Below, piece by piece: positions 32,790 through 46,673 of a stretch of 64,000 nucleotides of DNA. The position numbers and the translations under genes were made by a program. The first letter of the stretch is position 1, and each line of letters starts with the position of its first letter. The stretch is from Morinoia aosen (Eukaryota > Arthropoda > Malacostraca > Amphipoda > Talitridae): NCBI GenBank assembly GCA_030386875.1, contig CM059576.1, positions 67,083,581 through 67,147,580 of the forward strand. The letters are read 5' to 3'. A model generated the notes under the pieces. The model was not told where the DNA came from. It saw nothing but the letters and a program-made list of their open reading frames with translations, and did no database searches.

Positions 32790-34890
32790 CCTCTGCGACA
32801 TTCCGGTGAAAAACCAAGACCCATACGCGCACCGATTCGAAGAAGGATGAACACCACTTACCCTAGGGGCCGCGCTGGCGTTCACCGAAATGGTGTTATA
32901 CCCCGACGTGTCGTCCATGAATAGGGTAGCCCCTCGAACGCGTCGTCGCAGCGCCTTCAAATTTGGCAGGCACATAAAAGGCCTTTTGGACACGAACCTA
33001 AGCTTTTTTCTCGTAGATCGGGCGAGAACTTTTCCTTTAATGGCCGTTCAAAGGTCAAAAATCGACCAAAATGGGTCATTTTCAAACTGCTGCCAAACAC
33101 CCATAGAATGCCTCTAGGCGGCTATAATTTCAGCGTGTGGTAGACGAAACAATGGAGCATGCGCCAACGTTGCCATTTTGCGATCCGTTCGTAAAAAGTA
33201 TCCCTCTTTGCCCCTCAAAGTTGACGAAAAATTTTTAGGGTAATTTTGACGAAATTTGGAGAACTTTTTTGAGAAAACCACGCACTTTTAAACTTTCAAA
33301 CTTTGATAGCTCGTACATTTCCAAAAGTTCTACGCCTCATGAAATCAACGGCTCTCGAAACGATCAAGTTTCCACACAACTTCGGGTCAAAGTTTTCCTA
33401 AAAATATTTGGACAATTTTGGTGAGGCGGGAGTTTTGTCCTGAGTTCGACGGCAATACCTGTGGCTTTCAAACTTTGTAGTCTCGTTCAGAAAGCTTTGT
33501 AATATACCCAGCGAGTTTTACAGAGTGCCAGCTATGAAAACTTGAGTGGTGCGCAACTTTAAAGTTCAAGTAAAAAAACGCGTTTTTTATAAGGTCATTT
33601 TCGAACGCCAGTTGTGACGTTGTTTGATTGATTGGTGACTTGAAAATTTGATACGACCTAGTTTTAACCTTTTTCTCAAAGTTATCAAGTTTACAGTTCA
33701 TCATGAGCAAAACTTTTCTCAAAAAATGGTTCCAAACACAACCCCCAACACCCCCAAAAAACGTTCCGACCAAGTTTTTGGAAAATGGGGGTGACCTACG
33801 AAAAACTTCATTTAACACTTTGTGCTCGGTTTTTCGTCGTGCATTCAAAAGTTTTTGGGCTGGTTGAATTTCGGCTTCGTTTGAGCGTGAGACATTATTT
33901 TCACTTTTCCAGGCCATTTTTGCCTTTCCTTCGCCTCTGAAGCCCACTTCCTCACCTTCGAGGGAGCTGAAAATCACTTGAAAGATGCGTCTTGAGGAGA
34001 TCTTTCGATTGTTACTCGTGTCTCAAAGTTGTAGGCCTTCAACTTTTTGTTCAAATTTGAAAAAACATCAAACCTTAGGGAGGAATCGCAAAAATTCGCC
34101 AATCTAGGGCAAAAACTGGATACCGATCCACCTTGTAATGAAGTCTCCAGAATGCGAATTTTTTTTAATGGCGAAATTTATGGCCTGAAATGAAACTTTA
34201 TGGAGTTTCAAGGTTTTATATGGATGCCCATTTTCATGAACTTGGTGCTGTGTTGTTTTTCGATTGCGAAACAATTTAATTAAATGAATCGTTGAAGTTC
34301 AAAGTTTTTTTCAATTTTTTTCCATTGGAAGCGATTTTGCTAAGTTTGGAGTGTTTTAATGTGTTGTTAGAGCTCATAAAAATATATTGTATTTCGAAGT
34401 AAACGTTGTAAGTGCCTGTTTTTGCCTTGAAATGAATAATTTTTTTTTGCATGACTTGTAATTCATCATTTTCAATGGTTTATATTCGTTTCACAGGAAA
34501 TTTTATAGAGAACAAATGTGTTTAAAATAGGCGATTTACCTTATGGTAGGATTATTTCACTTACAACATGTTTTGGTATAGAAAAAAATTATTTTAGCTG
34601 AGCTTTAAATTTTCGTCTAAGTCTAGAAAAGCGCCTAGCAAGGCGATTTTGAGTTGCAATTTCTCTATGAGGTTCAGAATTTGAGGCTCAAATCTTCTGC
34701 TGCTTGTAGAAGTTGTAATGTAAATGATGTTAGAACTAGAAAGATGACAAAACTAATGTTAAAGTGTCCGCATCATCGTACTGAGCATGTAAAGTGACTT
34801 CGATTATAACTTATTTTTGGAATGGAATTGTTAACCCTCATAAAATTGTCTTTGTAATGGATAGAAAATTATTTCAATGGGATACTTGTT
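32755..34890 (+). repeat. Common head, A2 copy
   Basis: Head copy nearly identical over its first ~700 bp to the B3 head, with one difference near the start (GGTCTGTG against GGTCTATG). It is clearly different from the A1 head. The 3' third is A-type and leads into the A interior. Confidence 0.85.
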
Positions 34891-35063
34891 GATTAAATGT
34901 CGAATGGGTGAAACAGTAGATACTTAAAATGTAATGGGAGCGTTGGTTACATATACCTGTACATGTTATGGAAATGAAGAATTTACGGATAATGTTTTAT
35001 GAAGTATTGCTCGTGTCTTACGTAGCAATAAAGAGAAAGTAACAGGTTTTAGATTGGAATTGC

Positions 35064-35102
35064 AGCGGCACTCTGCCGCTACAGAGGCTCCGACACTGTC
35101 GG
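35064..35102. repeat. Twin GC-rich mini-hairpins (A2)
   Basis: A2 counterpart of 2311-2348, with both stems intact and the first one extended by one base pair through a T-to-A difference. Confidence 0.75.
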
Positions 35103-37042
35103 GCTTCAATTTTCCTTTCGGCTAAATCGTATGGTAAGCGTGTTTGATGATGTACAAGAGTGTTTTAATGAGGTTATTGGATTTAGGAAACTTTCGTTAT
35201 AAAAGTGTAAAAATCACATAGACTCGATTTTGAATTGTTAGAGCATTTATTGAGTCGGAAATCATGGCAAGGCTTATGTGTTTGACAGTGGCACAGAAAG
35301 TGTGCGAGTAGATGAACAAATTCATTATCCTACATGCGCAATATAATAGAGGGTGAAATATGATCCCTAAATGACATAACATCTTTCGATATTTTGCTAT
35401 ATGACTTCGTACATTTTCATTATTTTGTTATCGATTTGTGTCTTAGAGCAATGTGTCATTATTTGCAGAATGAAATGATCTTTATCGGACCGTGCTGAGA
35501 AACTAGTTTTTATTTGATATTTAAACCTCAATTTCCATCGACATTGACGCATTCACCGTGGGAAGGATGTCCATGTGAATGACTGCAGTTGGTTTGCTTC
35601 ATGTTGAATTATATCTAGATTTAGGTTATGGAATTTTCATACTTACATTGGACCGTAGTTATTGCCATATGAATGAACGTAGCTCAACTTCGAAACGTGT
35701 AATAATTTCACGGCTACGTGGTTTTGTTACATTTTTCCTCGAAATGGTGTCAATTTACTATATAAAGAGTTTACCGAAATATTGAAATAATGGCTCATAT
35801 CCTAATATAAGTAGAAGTAACATTTTTCCTGACAAATATGTATCTTTTTTTCATTCGTCCATTTCCCATTACATTCAAATGAAAACTTTTTGGCATACTT
35901 TTGTCACATGATTCATGACATACTCTTCTACATGACCGGAGTCCCTATTATATGATTTCCATGATAACTTTATAAATGACATCAACGAAAATCATCACAG
36001 AAAACGTTGTTGAGTGCAGAACATTCAGTTCCTTGTATTTTTCCATACATAGCGATAGAGAAGTTATATAACTTGTAGTGATCAACAAAATCGAAATGTA
36101 ATAAGTATGAGAAGGAAGTGAAATGTATGTATGACGTCTGTACTTAGTAACACGAACAAGTCACACAGCACACATATCAGAATCCAAGAATACACACGCA
36201 GGCGCGCGTATAAATGTATTATCATACATATACATACCCAGCGAACAAAGATGAAAATAAATAATTAGAGAATATACATAAAATATTGTCAGTACTCCAA
36301 AGTTGTCTTTGAGTAGTGCTTCATTCAAAATGACATGAAGAGATTCTGGGATACGCAATTTCGTTTATTATAGGTTTTTCATTTGGTTGAGGAATAAGAT
36401 ATTATAAAAGGGTTACTATAACTATTGCAATGGTGTCTAATACTGAAATGGTGAGGAGGACACGGGTCAAAATGAAGAAAGGGAGATATGACCGACTCTG
36501 TAGTATCTTCGAATGTGACATGTATATACTATGCCTTGATAACTTCCTAATGAAGTGACCGCATAATTTATTGAAGAAATGAATTTTAAGGTACTCTCTA
36601 TAAATTATGGAAGTTCAGAATTGATCCCTAATTCACATAATGCATGACATGCTCACTTTATATGCACAGAACATTGAAATGGTTGCACGTAACACAACTG
36701 ACTAACATGCTACAAAGAATTATCTCTAGTCGGAAACATTTCGTACACAAATGGAAATATTATCCGCGATTTAGTGTTTTTCAAGATACATGTAAACTTG
36801 TAAGAAAGCTTTAAAATAGAGTATAAACGGTTGTGCCTATTCTCGTGAGTTAATTTAAAAATTTGTCAATAAGTGTTAAGTGTGAGACATTTCTAAAAAG
36901 GTTTAGGTTTTCATTGAAACTTCTGAGGAGTAGGTAAATACTCCAAAAAAGTATGCATACCAGGAATGTAGTTAAAGCAAATTTACAAACTGGAAATAAT
37001 GAAAGCATTATTCGAAGGAGTATAGGTAGTTTGTAGGAAAAC

Positions 37043-37443
37043 ATTATTTAACGAGGTATAGCGGTATGTTTACTTTGGGTATAGGACGTCTAACTCATGA
37101 CTTCAACTATTTTTTTAATTTGCAGATTTTCTGCAGATACTTACATTCATAAATGTTGATAATAATAGAGAGGAGTAAAGAATGAAATTGGTGAATCTTT
37201 AGTAAAATACCATAATCGAGTATTCACTTTTCGGACCGTAAACATAGTCCGTTAGATGTAAATAAGGTAAATGTTGAGGAGTTGACCATAATTGATTTTG
37301 AACTTTTTGCTGCCTAAACATAGTTAATTATGTGTGAAGGAGCAACTTTTCTTCTATTCACTTTCTTTCGGAAATAATTATTTAACAAGTTATACAAATG
37401 GATTAGTTACCGCAACTGTAGTGTTTGGAGCGGGAAGTAATTA
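37043..37443 (-). repeat. ~250 bp repeat family, inverted copies (A2)
   Basis: A2 counterpart of 4290-4690 with the same landmarks and only scattered differences. Confidence 0.75.
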
Positions 37444-37600
37444 AGTTTGCAACTTTGAAGTTGCCTTTTGCAGCGATCGCGGCAAATAAAATGAGTAACG
37501 GAAGCTAACACCCTATTTAAAACGTAAAGAGGTTGGGTCGTGAGGGGTAGCCACAGTTGTTGTAGGAAAAATGATATTATTAGTATATAAGAAAATTTTA

Positions 37601-37891
37601 GCCTCCCTTAACCACGATAAAGCTGTTCCAAGCAAGGAAAAAGGAAGGCACCATTTAGTATGAAGTTGAGGGAACGTGTAATCTATGCACAACGTCCACA
37701 AAAACAGTAAGCTAGGAAAGAAGTTCATGAAACAAGAAAGAAGTTGAAGAAGAAAGTAGTAGGTGCTGAAGAACAGGACTGCAGTGAACCGAACAAAGAT
37801 GGTGCGTAACAAAACAAAAACCTATTTTATTACAACAAAAAGGAAGCCTACCTAACCTTTAGCTTGGGCCCAGACATGGTTGCCCTGAGTG
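37601..37891 (-). repeat. ~300 bp dispersed family, inverted copy (A2)
   Basis: A2 counterpart of 4848-5138, nearly identical. Confidence 0.8.
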
Positions 37892-37967
37892 GAAATTATG
37901 AATAATGGTTGTAACCGACCCATCACGTTGAATGATCGAGTGTGTGGAAGCGTGCCATAAAGAAGGG

Positions 37968-38082
37968 GAAGACCGCATAATGGACTCGACAACATGGGAG
38001 AAGACCCCAAAATGGACTCAACGACATGGGAGAAGACCCAAAAATGTACTGAACGACATGGGGAAAGACTCTAATGGACTCG
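37968..38082 (+). repeat. 32-bp minisatellite, ~3.6 copies (A2)
   Basis: A2 counterpart with the same copy number and a C-to-G difference in the first unit (GAAGACCGCA). Confidence 0.9.
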
Positions 38083-38767
38083 CCTGTTAACGGAAACCTA
38101 ATCAATAGGTTAAAATTTTTAATCTCATGAACAAAGTTTATGCAAACTAGAATTTCACTTGATATATACTTTTCACCAGCAGAACTATGGCTCCCCCTCA
38201 AGACGCAACCTCTTTACGTTTGTCATAGGAGGTTTGCTTCCCTTGTTTAATTTTTCCCGCCTCAAACACAAGAGTTCCGATAACTCATTTACCGCTATAA
38301 CTTGTAAGATACTCATTTGCGATGAAAATTTCATTGAAAAAAACTTGTTTATTTTGATTTCATTAACAATATTAAGGCATCAAAAAGTGGGAAATAAGTG
38401 ATGGTCAACTCGTCAACATTTACCTTATTGACATACAATGAACTATGTTTAGGGACCGAAAAGTGAAGGATCGACTATGGTATTTTGCTAAACATTGACC
38501 AATTGTATTATTATCTCCTCGCTATTATGGTACATATTAATGAATGTAAATAATTGCAGAACATGTGAACAATACAGATATAGTTGATGTGATGAGTTTT
38601 ACGTACTATGCCCAAAGTAAACAGAGCGCAACGTTTTCCGACAGAAAGTGCATCTTGAAAAAATGTATTATTTACATGTAATGAAGTATGTTTAGGGACC
38701 GAAAACGTGAAACTTGACTATGGTGTTTTCCTGAACTCTGACCAATTGTATTATTTGCTCCTCTCTA

Positions 38768-39850
38768 GGGTTATTCATCAAATATAGACCAGAAACCATG
38801 TGTGTCTAGAAATAATCTTCATAAATCAGTAACTTTTGCTCTGAATAACTGTTGTAGGCCTCAAGATTATTCGTGAACAGTTGCTTTCTTGTTCTGTTAT
38901 GTTGCTTTAAAGACAACATAGATTGTTGTAATTTATTTATTGTATTAGAAATGGAACATTTTAGAACAAAATTGCATCAATATCACACATGAATCAAAGA
39001 AGAATTTGGATCCGAACATGTTTTTTGTTTGAATTTTGAATGCGAACAGAACTTACTAAAAACTGTGTATGGCGATATATACGTACGTGTTTAAAATTAC
39101 CAAGTGTATTGTATGGGTCAAAGGTCCATTTAATTACTGAAGAATATATTTGTTACAAAAATAAGTGAAATAAAATAATGTGTCGGTCTTAGGTGTATAC
39201 AAGGTCGGTCTACCTTCGCAGACGATATACGTTTCAGTAATTATCCATAATCAGAAATCTTAGATGTAGGAAATGTATTGTAGTATAAAGAAGAAGTGAC
39301 TCCTTAAATACATTGATATATCTCACAGGCTTTATATGGATGTATATATAATTATAAATATAAAGATTGATATTGGTAGATCTCAGATATTATTATCTTT
39401 ATATTGATATATCTCACTGCAAACACCTTTGTTCACTATTGAATACTGACATGGAATAGTAACTGAATATTGAACATGGAATACTTGTGAAGGTTTTAGC
39501 AGCAGGAAAGAAAGAAATACAGCAACAGAACATGATATGGCAACACTACTCTATAGTTATGACGAAGGGTTGACGGTGGCACGCCAACCGTTAAACCGTC
39601 GCAATTTTACCAAAGTGCGTAACATTTCTGAAGTGAAAAAATATCAATTTGTAAGGGTCGTACAGGAAATGCGCATGCAACAGCTGGTAGCAGATTGCAG
39701 TTCCAAGAAATGAGTTTTTATCAGTAAAATAGGAGTTTTAGATGTAAGATGACTGGCACTGAGCAAGTTTGGATGCTTATGAAATGTGTTACGCGCATAT
39801 ATTGAAAGTTGTTTGATAATCAGTTCAGTTTGATATTTGATGAATGACCC
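38768..39850. mobile_element. Non-autonomous DNA transposon with 18-bp TIRs and TA target duplication (A2)
   Basis: Same element at the same site in A2, with identical length (1,083 bp) and TA at 38766-38767 and 39851-39852. The insertion therefore predates the A1/A2 duplication. Confidence 0.85.
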
Positions 39851-40126
39851 TAGTATGATAGAAATTGATGAATGTAAATATTTGCGAAACATTTGCACAA
39901 TACATAAATAGTTCAAGTCATGAGTTGAACGTACCTGACCGAAAGTGAACATACCGCTATAACTCGTTAAATGATGTTTTCCGACAGAAAGTGCATAGCA
40001 GTAGAATTGCTCATTTACATTGAAGAAACTATGTTTAGGGACCGAAAAGTGGAGAATGGAGTATGGTCTGTTCCTAAACATTTACCATTTGTATTCCTTG
40101 TTCCTCTGTATGATGATAAGAAATTA

Positions 40127-40494
40127 TGAATGCAAATATTTGCAGAACATGTGCACAATACAGAAATAGTTGAAGTCATGAGTTATACGTACTATATTCG
40201 AAATAAACATACCGCTATAACTCTTTAAAGAATGTTTTCCGACAGAAAGTATATATTAGAAAAATTGTTTATTGACATGTAAGGAACTATGTTTAGGGAA
40301 CAAAGAGTGGAAAATCGATTATGGTCATTTCCTAAACATAGACCGTAGATAATCAATATGTATAATATGGACTTTCTGTCGGAAAACATTGAATGAGTTA
40401 TAGCGGTATGTTCTGTTAGGGTATAGTACATATAACTCATGACTTTAACTATTTCTGTATTGTGCAGATGTTCAGCCAACATTTTAATTCATAA
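40127..40494. repeat. Large imperfect palindrome (A2)
   Basis: A2 counterpart of 7374-7741. One difference (TTTTCCGACAG here against TTTTCCAACAG in A1) makes the A2 arm match its partner better. Confidence 0.75.
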
Positions 40495-41523
40495 ATTGGT
40501 ATCACTATAGAGAGGAGCAAATAATAGAATTGGTCTATGTTTAGGAACAGACCATGATCGATTTCCAAGTTTTCGGTCCCTAAACATAGTTCCTTAAGTG
40601 TAGATGAACAATATTTATGAAATGCACTTTGTGTCGGAAAACATTATTTAACGAGTTATAGCAGTATGTTTACATTGGGTATACTGCGTTTGCGTACTTT
40701 GTAATGTATTCATTACCACCCCTGCGGAGCCTGTACCCACTTCTATGATCTTTTAGTTAATAGTAGAATAGACATTATCACCCAAGAATAACACATTACA
40801 GCAATATGTTCACTTTTCCCTTCAATGGCGAGCGTGGGAGAAAGAAGAGTCCATTGTAGTGTTGCTACGCGACGTTCGATAATATTCCTCTCCTAAACAT
40901 TTACCATGAAATTGAGCAATTGTTACTGATATTTTGAAATATCGGACGCTGCGAAATGTATTCAAGAATAATTTCAAATTCTGACTTAATTGTTTGACTC
41001 TATGTACATACCTACCCTCTCTTTTCAAGGTGTTTAAGATTTGGAGTTTCAGATACTATTTATTACATTTCACAGGTATCTTGCTTATCAGCCTCTTTGT
41101 GTTTGCTTGTGAACTTTGAATTTGTTAAGAAGTTCTTCATTCCATACTTTGCTGATTTGACATCGAGTGAAATTTTTGGGATACACGGTATACATTTCCG
41201 TGATGCCTAATTATATACGGCTGCATCCTTCCTTCCTGAGTAACGTGTCAAATATTTTAAAAGAAATGAACATTATCAGAATTGTAAAGTATGTCTTATT
41301 ATTTAGTCTTGCACAAATGATCAAATGGAAATGTAATTTTTAAACCTCATTATCAAATTTGTACGATTTCATGTCTATTTTAGGTTTAGAATGAACTAAA
41401 TTTCATGATATTATTTGAATTGTAATATCTGAATATAGAATATAGGTCCTAATTTGAACTAATTTCTTTTAAAAATGAATAACTAACTAATTTGTACGGA
41501 AAATTGGAAGCGTTGGGTAGGAA

Positions 41524-42053
41524 TAGATGTTTGACTTTTTGGTTCCTAAACATCGTTCATTAGGTAAAATGTGAAATATTTCTTCTCTGCTTTTTCCGTC
41601 GCAAATGAGTATTTTACAAGTTATAGTGGTAACTTAGTTACGGCAACTCGAGTGTTTGAAGCGAGAAGTAATTCCTAGAGCCTGGCGTATGGCAATACTG
41701 CAATGGAGTCTCCCTTCCAATGCGCGTCCATCAGACGAAACTAAAGCTACCGCTCTAACTTGTCAAATACTCATATGACTCAAAAATTGTATAGAAAAAA
41801 AACTGGTTGATTTCGATGTTATTAGCATGATTCAAGCAATTGAAATTAAGAAATGTATGACTACCTTTTTATTAAAGCGCATTCATCATCTAAGTTTTAA
41901 CAAAACGTAACGCTATAACCCATTAAGTAATCATTTCCGACAGAAAGTCCATACAGAAGAACTTGCTTGTTTGACCGTAATGAAATAGGTTTTGGGACCG
42001 AAAACTGGAAAATCGATTACTACCAAAAGCTACTAATTTACCAACTGTTGAAT
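41524..42053. repeat. ~250 bp repeat family, degenerate copies (A2)
   Basis: A2 counterpart of 8771-9300. Confidence 0.65.
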
Positions 42054-42113
42054 TCCATTCCTCATAATGCTTAGCATCTAAATATATGTTTAGCAACATC
42101 ATTTTTCAAGTTT

Positions 42114-42413
42114 CCTCTCCCAGGGGGACAATGAGAGGGCCCGAGCTGAAGGATAGGTAGGGTTTCTTGTTCTCAAAATAACGTAGGTTTTTGTTTTGTT
42201 AGCGACCGCCTTTTTTTCGTTTACTGCTGTCCTGTTCTTGCAACACCTAGTACTTTCTTCTTCAACTTTGATCTTGTTTCATCAACTTCTTTCTTATCTC
42301 ACTGTTTCTATGCCCTTTTTCCATAGATTTAACGTTCCCTGAACTCCATACAAAATCGTGCCTTCTTCCTTCCTCTCTTTTGATCTCATTTGTTGAGGAT
42401 AGGGAGGCTTCAA
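42114..42413 (+). repeat. ~300 bp dispersed family, forward copy (A2)
   Basis: A2 counterpart of 9361-9660, with only a few differences, including G-to-C in TTTCCATAGATTT. Confidence 0.75.
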
Positions 42414-43380
42414 AGAACTAATAATGTATAATCTTGAAAGTGACCTACTGTCTCATTTGAATTCTTTGCTGAAATATAATCTCAATTTCAGAACTTGCAA
42501 GCTCAACTCTGACTACTGGTCTAGGTCATCCCTGCCTGGGCTACACGTGTCCCTTGGAATGATGCTCGTCATGCATGAAGCCGTAGCTAGCTGCGCTGCT
42601 TCGTTGTGTGCTGCAAATGGGGTAATTACCCTCCTTTGTTGATCTGCTGGTGTTCTAAAAGCCAATGACCCAACCGTGAGTCTGTATCCTCAAACCTGTG
42701 TCATTTCTTATCTTGCATCCATATTCATTGTGTTCAACAATATAGGTATTGAAAGTTCAGTGTGTAAAATAAGCACCTTCAAACGTGGCCAAAGGAAGTA
42801 TTGGTGACTTGCTTGATGCAATATTCCAGCTCATGAAATTTGGATATCTATTCACTTGTCTTTTCATGCTTCAAGATTTCCATTATGATGTTTAATTTAT
42901 TCCACAAAATAAATTTCGGAATCTGTGCGTAATACTATTTAATTGAGTAACTGATTTAACTTTGCTCGGTATAGAGGCAAGAACCATCAATACAATTGAT
43001 TTACACACTTCCATTGATGGCTTACACTTTTATTAGAATTGACCTCAAGGGCATTATTGCCTAAATGTAGAAACGAATTGTAATTATAAATGGAAGGTAT
43101 TCTCCATTGAGTGCATTTATTCAACAAGTAGTTATAAATCTAGAATAACATACCTTTTACCAATGCCTACACCATTGTCTTTTTTGAGATGTATCTTCAA
43201 TGAATTATAACTCATAGTTCATTTCATTCAAAACAGTTCCTTTCTCATATGCAGATATCAGTTATATTTTTATGTCTCAGATGCAGTCATCTGAACAATT
43301 GCCTCCAAAATCCCAACAAGTCACTGATAAGACAATATATTGACAATTTTCTATTCAAACACTTTTGGCCTACTCTGTTT
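42280..43380 (+). repeat. 1.1 kb tandem duplication, copy 1 (A2)
   Basis: Orthologous to 9527-10627. The tandem pair is present in both A units, so it predates the 32.75 kb duplication. Confidence 0.85.
42492..42675 (+). other. GC-richer exon-like island, copy 1 (A2)
   Basis: A2 counterpart of 9739-9922, with the same in-frame stop and the same splice-like flanks. Confidence 0.3.
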
Positions 43381-44487
43381 GATGTTGTTTCATCAACTTC
43401 TTTCTTATGTCACTGTTTTTATGCCCTTTTTGCATAGATTTAACGTTCCCTAAACTCCATAGAAAATCGTGCGTTCTTCCTTCCTCTCTTTTGATCTCAT
43501 TTGTTGAGGATAGGGAGGCTTCAAATAACTAATAATGTATATTCTTGAAAGTGACTACTGTCTCATTTTAATTCTTTGCTGAAATATAATCTCAATTTCA
43601 GAACTTGCAAGCTCAACTCTGACTACTGGTGTACGTCATCCCTGCCTGGGCTACACGTGTCCCTTGGAATGATGCTCGTCATCCATGAAGCCCTTGCTAG
43701 CTGCGCTGCTTCGTTGTGTGCTCCAAATGGGGTAATTACCCTCCTTTGTTAATCTGCTGGTGTTCTAAAAGCCAATGACCCAACCGTGAGTCTGTATCCT
43801 CCAACCTGTGTCATTTCTTATCTTGCATCCATATTCATTGTGTTCAACAAGATAGGTATTGAAAGTTCAGTGTGTAAAATAAGCACCTTCAAACGTGGCG
43901 AAAGGAAGTATTGGTGACTTGCTTGATGCAATATTCCACCTCATGAAATTTGGATATCTATTCACCTGTCTTTTCATGCTTCAAGATTTCCATTATGATG
44001 TTTAATTTATCCCACAAAATAAATTTCGGAATCTTTGCCTAATACTATTTAATTGAGTAACTGATTTAACTTTGCTCGGTATACAGGCAAGAACCATCAA
44101 TACATATGATTTACACACTTTCATTGATGGCTTACACTTTTCTTAGAATTGACCTCAAGTGCATTATTGGCTAAATGTAGAAACGAATTGTAATTATAAA
44201 TGGAAGGTATTTTCCATTGAGTGCATTTAGTCAACAAGTAGTTATAAATCTAGAATAACATACCTTTTACCAATGCCTACACCATTGTCTTTTTTGAGAT
44301 GTATCTTCAATGAATTCTAACTCATAGTTCATTTCATTCTAAACAGTTCCTTTCTCATATGCAGATATCAGTTATATTGTTATGTCTCAGATGCACTCAT
44401 GTGAACAATTGCCTCCAAAATCCCAACAAGTGACTGATAAGACAATATATTGACAATTTTCCATTCAAACACTTTTGGCCTACTCTG
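43381..44487 (+). repeat. 1.1 kb tandem duplication, copy 2 (A2)
   Basis: Orthologous to 10628-11734, and closer to that copy than to its own tandem neighbour. Confidence 0.85.
43602..43785 (+). other. GC-richer exon-like island, copy 2 (A2)
   Basis: A2 counterpart of 10849-11032. The plus frame is closed by TAA (TTAATCTG where A1 has TTCATCTG), so only one of four copies keeps it open. Confidence 0.3.
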
Positions 44488-45762
44488 CTTGCTGATGGTG
44501 ATCAGAACTCCTGCTACACACGAATGATGCACCTACAAAGTATGATATTCCACACTTTGATATTTACTGCACGACATATATTAATCATATCTCACTGATA
44601 CATGTCGTTATTTTCTCCGCACCAAGGTAGACCGTAATATGACTGGAAATAATGAATGTATACATTGACCCATATTCCTAACATTTCTCCAGTACTTTTC
44701 TGCTGTCCATAAATAACTGGTGTTCTTGAAAGAAATGTTTCCAAAACTAGAAATCGAATAATAACAAAACTAATCTCATTATGCCTCTCCCAAAAGACCA
44801 TTATGTGTGTGAAGCCAATTTCTCCAAGTTGAAATTCAGGTATCATTCATTGAAAAGAATAACTTGGGCATTGCTGTTGACAGTGATTGTTTGAATAGTT
44901 GAATTTGTTTTTAAATGATGAAGAGTTGTTGGTATTTAAATGGAATGGTTAATTGATGTTGTAGTACTGTAGAAGAGAATTATAGAATATGAGAGAAAGT
45001 AAGGAAACGCCTGTTGCAGGAGCTGTGGAGAGGGGACGACGGAATTCGTGTGAGCGGCTGTTCGTGTAAAGGAGCTCTCCATAATGGCCGGTGGGTTTCA
45101 CAATTGTTTAATGTTGACAGTTCATATTTGCCTAGTAGGCCAAATAAGGTATGAAAAATCTAGTTGAGAATGTCCAAAAAGTGGAAGAAATATTATTGTA
45201 TTTCAGAGTCTTGAATGAAATGTATAATTTATGGAGAGAATGATGCATTTAATAATGTAATTGCTTTATTTCGTGGTAACATAGAACATAATCAATGAAT
45301 ATTTTAGGCCTTACAATCACTGAATGAAGATTTGATTTCAGTATGTTGATGATGAAGAATATCATGTTTATGTAAGCTTGTTTTAATATTATTGTGCAAT
45401 GGAAAAAATGTATTCCATTTAATGTAAATTTGTCACAAGAAGCATTGCATGAGTTCTTGAAGAAATAGACTTTAATGGTTGGTGAATGGATTTAAGCTTC
45501 TGGCAGGAGAACTAACATTGTATTCATGGGCTTTGGATGTATGAGGAAAAGATGAAGTGTATTCAGGTAAATGTATGATAATAGAGGAGAAATTCATTTG
45601 TTTGAGTTCTTTAAAATATTTACTTACCAATATTTCGTCTTGCCGTGAACAGTGGAGGCATTAGAGAGTACGCAATAAGTGTAGGTTGTTCATGTTGGTC
45701 GGAATGATGTTTTGGGAATTTGTACAGTGTTATATGTCACTGAATAATCTAAGCTAACCTAA

Positions 45763-45822
45763 CATAACGTATTGAAACCCAACATAACCTATTGAAACCC
45801 AACATAACGTAGTGTAACTCAA
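45763..45822 (+). repeat. 20-bp minisatellite, three copies (A2)
   Basis: A2 counterpart with the same copy number. Confidence 0.9.
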
Positions 45823-46215
45823 CGTAATGTTGCATTTCTGGATACAGAGGGTGAATTTGGTTGAAAATTTCGAGTTGCAATGAAATAGTTATGTGATGTT
45901 TCATTGTTGTGATGAAATGGAGGAGCGACATTGGAATATTATTGATGACACAAATTTTGTGCGAAATGTAATGAGAGTTTGACAATAGTTTGATTGCATA
46001 TCTTGGGTATTTGATGTTAACGTAAATGATGTTGGTTTCGCAGCCACACGGAAGGTGGATACAATTATTGTATGAACAGGGTTATTGTTTGAGGGGATGG
46101 TGTGTGAGTAGGCCTCTGTTCAATGCGGTGGAATACATTCATGTCCTTGATTTGAGTAGGATATCATGGTAATGCCGTTTTTGGAGCTATCACTATTATA
46201 TTTATGAGAACTAGC

Positions 46216-46490
46216 ACTCCGAGTGAGACAATGTGTGAGGTCCCGAGCTGATAGTTTGGTAGGCCTTATTTTAGCTGAAATGAAATGTTGTTGTTATGTT
46301 AAGGACCACCTCTTTTCGGTTGATTGGTGTCCTGTTTATCGCTAGGTACTGTAAATATATTATTTTATTTTTTTTGTCCATAATTGTCTTCTCAATTAAT
46401 GGGAAGTAAGGTCGTTCCGCATAGATTCTGCGTAGCTTTATTTTGCATATTAAATGGTGTTGTTCTCTTTATATGGTGGAAAGGTTTTTT
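46216..46490 (+). repeat. ~300 bp dispersed family, degenerate forward copy (A2)
   Basis: Counterpart of 13463-13735, with a TTG insertion near 46285. Confidence 0.65.
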
Positions 46491-46658
46491 CTGACGGTTC
46501 TTGAGGTTTGAAGTAACATATAATGTAATCTGACATAGTAATTCGGTTATTATTTGTATTTTCGTCGGTTAGAAATGCATAAAATGTAAAGCTGTGTATT
46601 TGTTGCGCAGATGTCTATCTTCCGTGTGCGTTTGTGGGGGCTAACGTCGTCTGAGGGT

Positions 46659-46673
46659 GAAGGCTGCGCCTTC
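46659..46673. repeat. Mini-hairpin GAAGGC-TGC-GCCTTC (A2)
   Basis: A2 copy of 13913-13927, unchanged. Confidence 0.75.
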